43,004 nucleotides of DNA from Rickettsiales bacterium (GTDB taxonomy: Bacteria > Pseudomonadota > Alphaproteobacteria > Rickettsiales > UBA3002), in NCBI GenBank assembly GCA_028281385.1, contig JANQJY010000114.1:1-43004 (forward strand), in the 5' to 3' direction. Shown here in pieces: positions 42,341 to 43,004 of the stretch (the first letter of the stretch is position 1; every line of letters starts with the position of its first letter). Both the position numbers and the translations under genes were made by a program. The notes below the pieces were generated by a model. That model made no database searches and was not told the origin of the DNA. It worked only from the letters and a program-made list of their open reading frames with translations.

Positions 42341-43004
42341 ATGAGCCAGGAATTATTGGATGGATTTTTGGGTGAAATGGTTGAGCGCCATGGCTCCGAC
42401 CTTTATCTCACTTATGACTGTCCGCCGAGTCTACGGCTGACCGACCGTATTTTGCCGCTACGCAAAAACCCTTTGAGCGATGAAGAAATCCGCACTATAC
42501 TTGAGACCTTTATGGATGAGGATGCGCTCGATGAATTTGAATCGACGCTTGAATATAACACCTCGATCAACTGGCAGGACAAGGCGCGTTTCCGGATCAA
42601 CGTCTTCCGCCAGCAGCAGCATAGCGGCATCGTGTTCCGCAAAATCAATACTAATATTCCCACCATTGAGGAACTAAAACTGCCCGTCATCTATTCCGAT
42701 CTGATCATGATGCGCCGCGGGTTGATTCTGGTCGTCGGCCCAACCGGATCGGGTAAGACAACATCGCTCGCGGCCATGCTCGGTCATCGCAACCGAAACG
42801 GTACCGGCCATATCATCACCGTTGAAGACCCCATCGAATTCGTGCATCAGCATGAAGGCTGCATTATCACCCAGCGCGATGTCGGAATCGATACCTATTC
42901 CTTCGGCATGGCGCTGAAAAATGCGTTGCGCCAACGGCCGGACGTGGTGCTGATCGGGGAGATTCGCGACCGCGAAACCATGGAACATGCGATCAACTTT
43001 TCCG
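42341..43004 (+). CDS. pilU: PilU-type retraction ATPase (cut by window end)
   Basis: The visible 221 residues form a second PilT/PilU ATPase: the N-terminal DLYLTYDCPPSLRLTDRILP, Walker A GPTGSGKT at 133-140, the Asp box TVEDPIEFVHQ and Walker B DVVLIGEIRD. AGGAAGC stands ahead of ATG 42341. Gene order and its shorter N-domain compared with PilT suggest the accessory ATPase PilU, which assists PilT. The reading frame is open to the last base. The next gene is outside the window. Confidence 0.9.
   Translation, partial: MSQELLDGFLGEMVERHGSDLYLTYDCPPSLRLTDRILPLRKNPLSDEEIRTILETFMDEDALDEFESTLEYNTSINWQDKARFRINVFRQQQHSGIVFRKINTNIPTIEELKLPVIYSDLIMMRRGLILVVGPTGSGKTTSLAAMLGHRNRNGTGHIITVEDPIEFVHQHEGCIITQRDVGIDTYSFGMALKNALRQRPDVVLIGEIRDRETMEHAINFS

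Overview
The window is chromosomal DNA from an alphaproteobacterium. The evidence is an oriC-proximal replication cluster (dnaA-dnaN-recF-gyrB, with rpsT and mutM-ubiE beside it), an Irr-type Fur regulator, cobaltochelatase cobS-cobT next to bolA and a short J-domain protein, and ubiB, coaBC, dut and a MoeB/ThiF enzyme close together. Codon use is moderately GC-rich. The order within the class cannot be fixed from sequence alone. I see no tRNA, rRNA, CRISPR array, prophage module or transposase gene.

Layout. 1-2.6 kb: end of nnrD, then a TsaC/Sua5 gene whose interdomain linker holds a DUF559 nuclease-like domain between two palindromes, then a small unknown gene. 2.6-8.9 kb: bolA, an XRE regulator with a paired operator, the J-domain protein, a small toxin-antitoxin-like pair (DUF4258-like/DUF2283) and cobS-cobT. 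9-18.6 kb: a small membrane protein, rpmB, gyrB-recF-dnaN-dnaA, a rhodanese, rpsT and mutM. 18.7-24.8 kb: ubiE, pyrD, an esterase and polA. 24.8-28.7 kb: an unknown 382-aa protein, a strongly folded RNA-like region, a nitronate monooxygenase-family gene and irr. 28.8-36.1 kb: an SH3-type secreted protein, moeB/thiF, cysK, dut, a GIY-YIG protein, coaBC, a HAD phosphatase and ubiB. 36.2-43 kb: a pseudopilin-like gene, two secreted proteins and the type IV pilus ATPases pilT and pilU (the last cut by the window end).

The housekeeping genes are ordinary. The interesting material is threaded between and inside them. (1) Palindromic repeat elements of about 60-195 bp occur between genes and also in frame inside tsaC, mutM, polA and a pilin gene, much like the Rickettsia palindromic elements. 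Two loci carry small nuclease-fold genes (DUF559, GIY-YIG) bracketed by such elements. (2) A second repeat class consists of locus-specific, 7-bp-phased arms that form hairpins at gene ends. (3) Two nearly identical inverted copies of an element plus its arms flank the NMO-irr segment. (4) Two regions are chains of perfect hairpins and look like structured RNAs. (5) Four 11-bp-spaced TGTCAT direct repeats look like PhoB boxes and precede four genes, including a HAD phosphatase, so part of this window may belong to a phosphate-starvation regulon. (6) Several genes have a -10 box only 6-8 nt before the start codon, which implies leaderless mRNAs.
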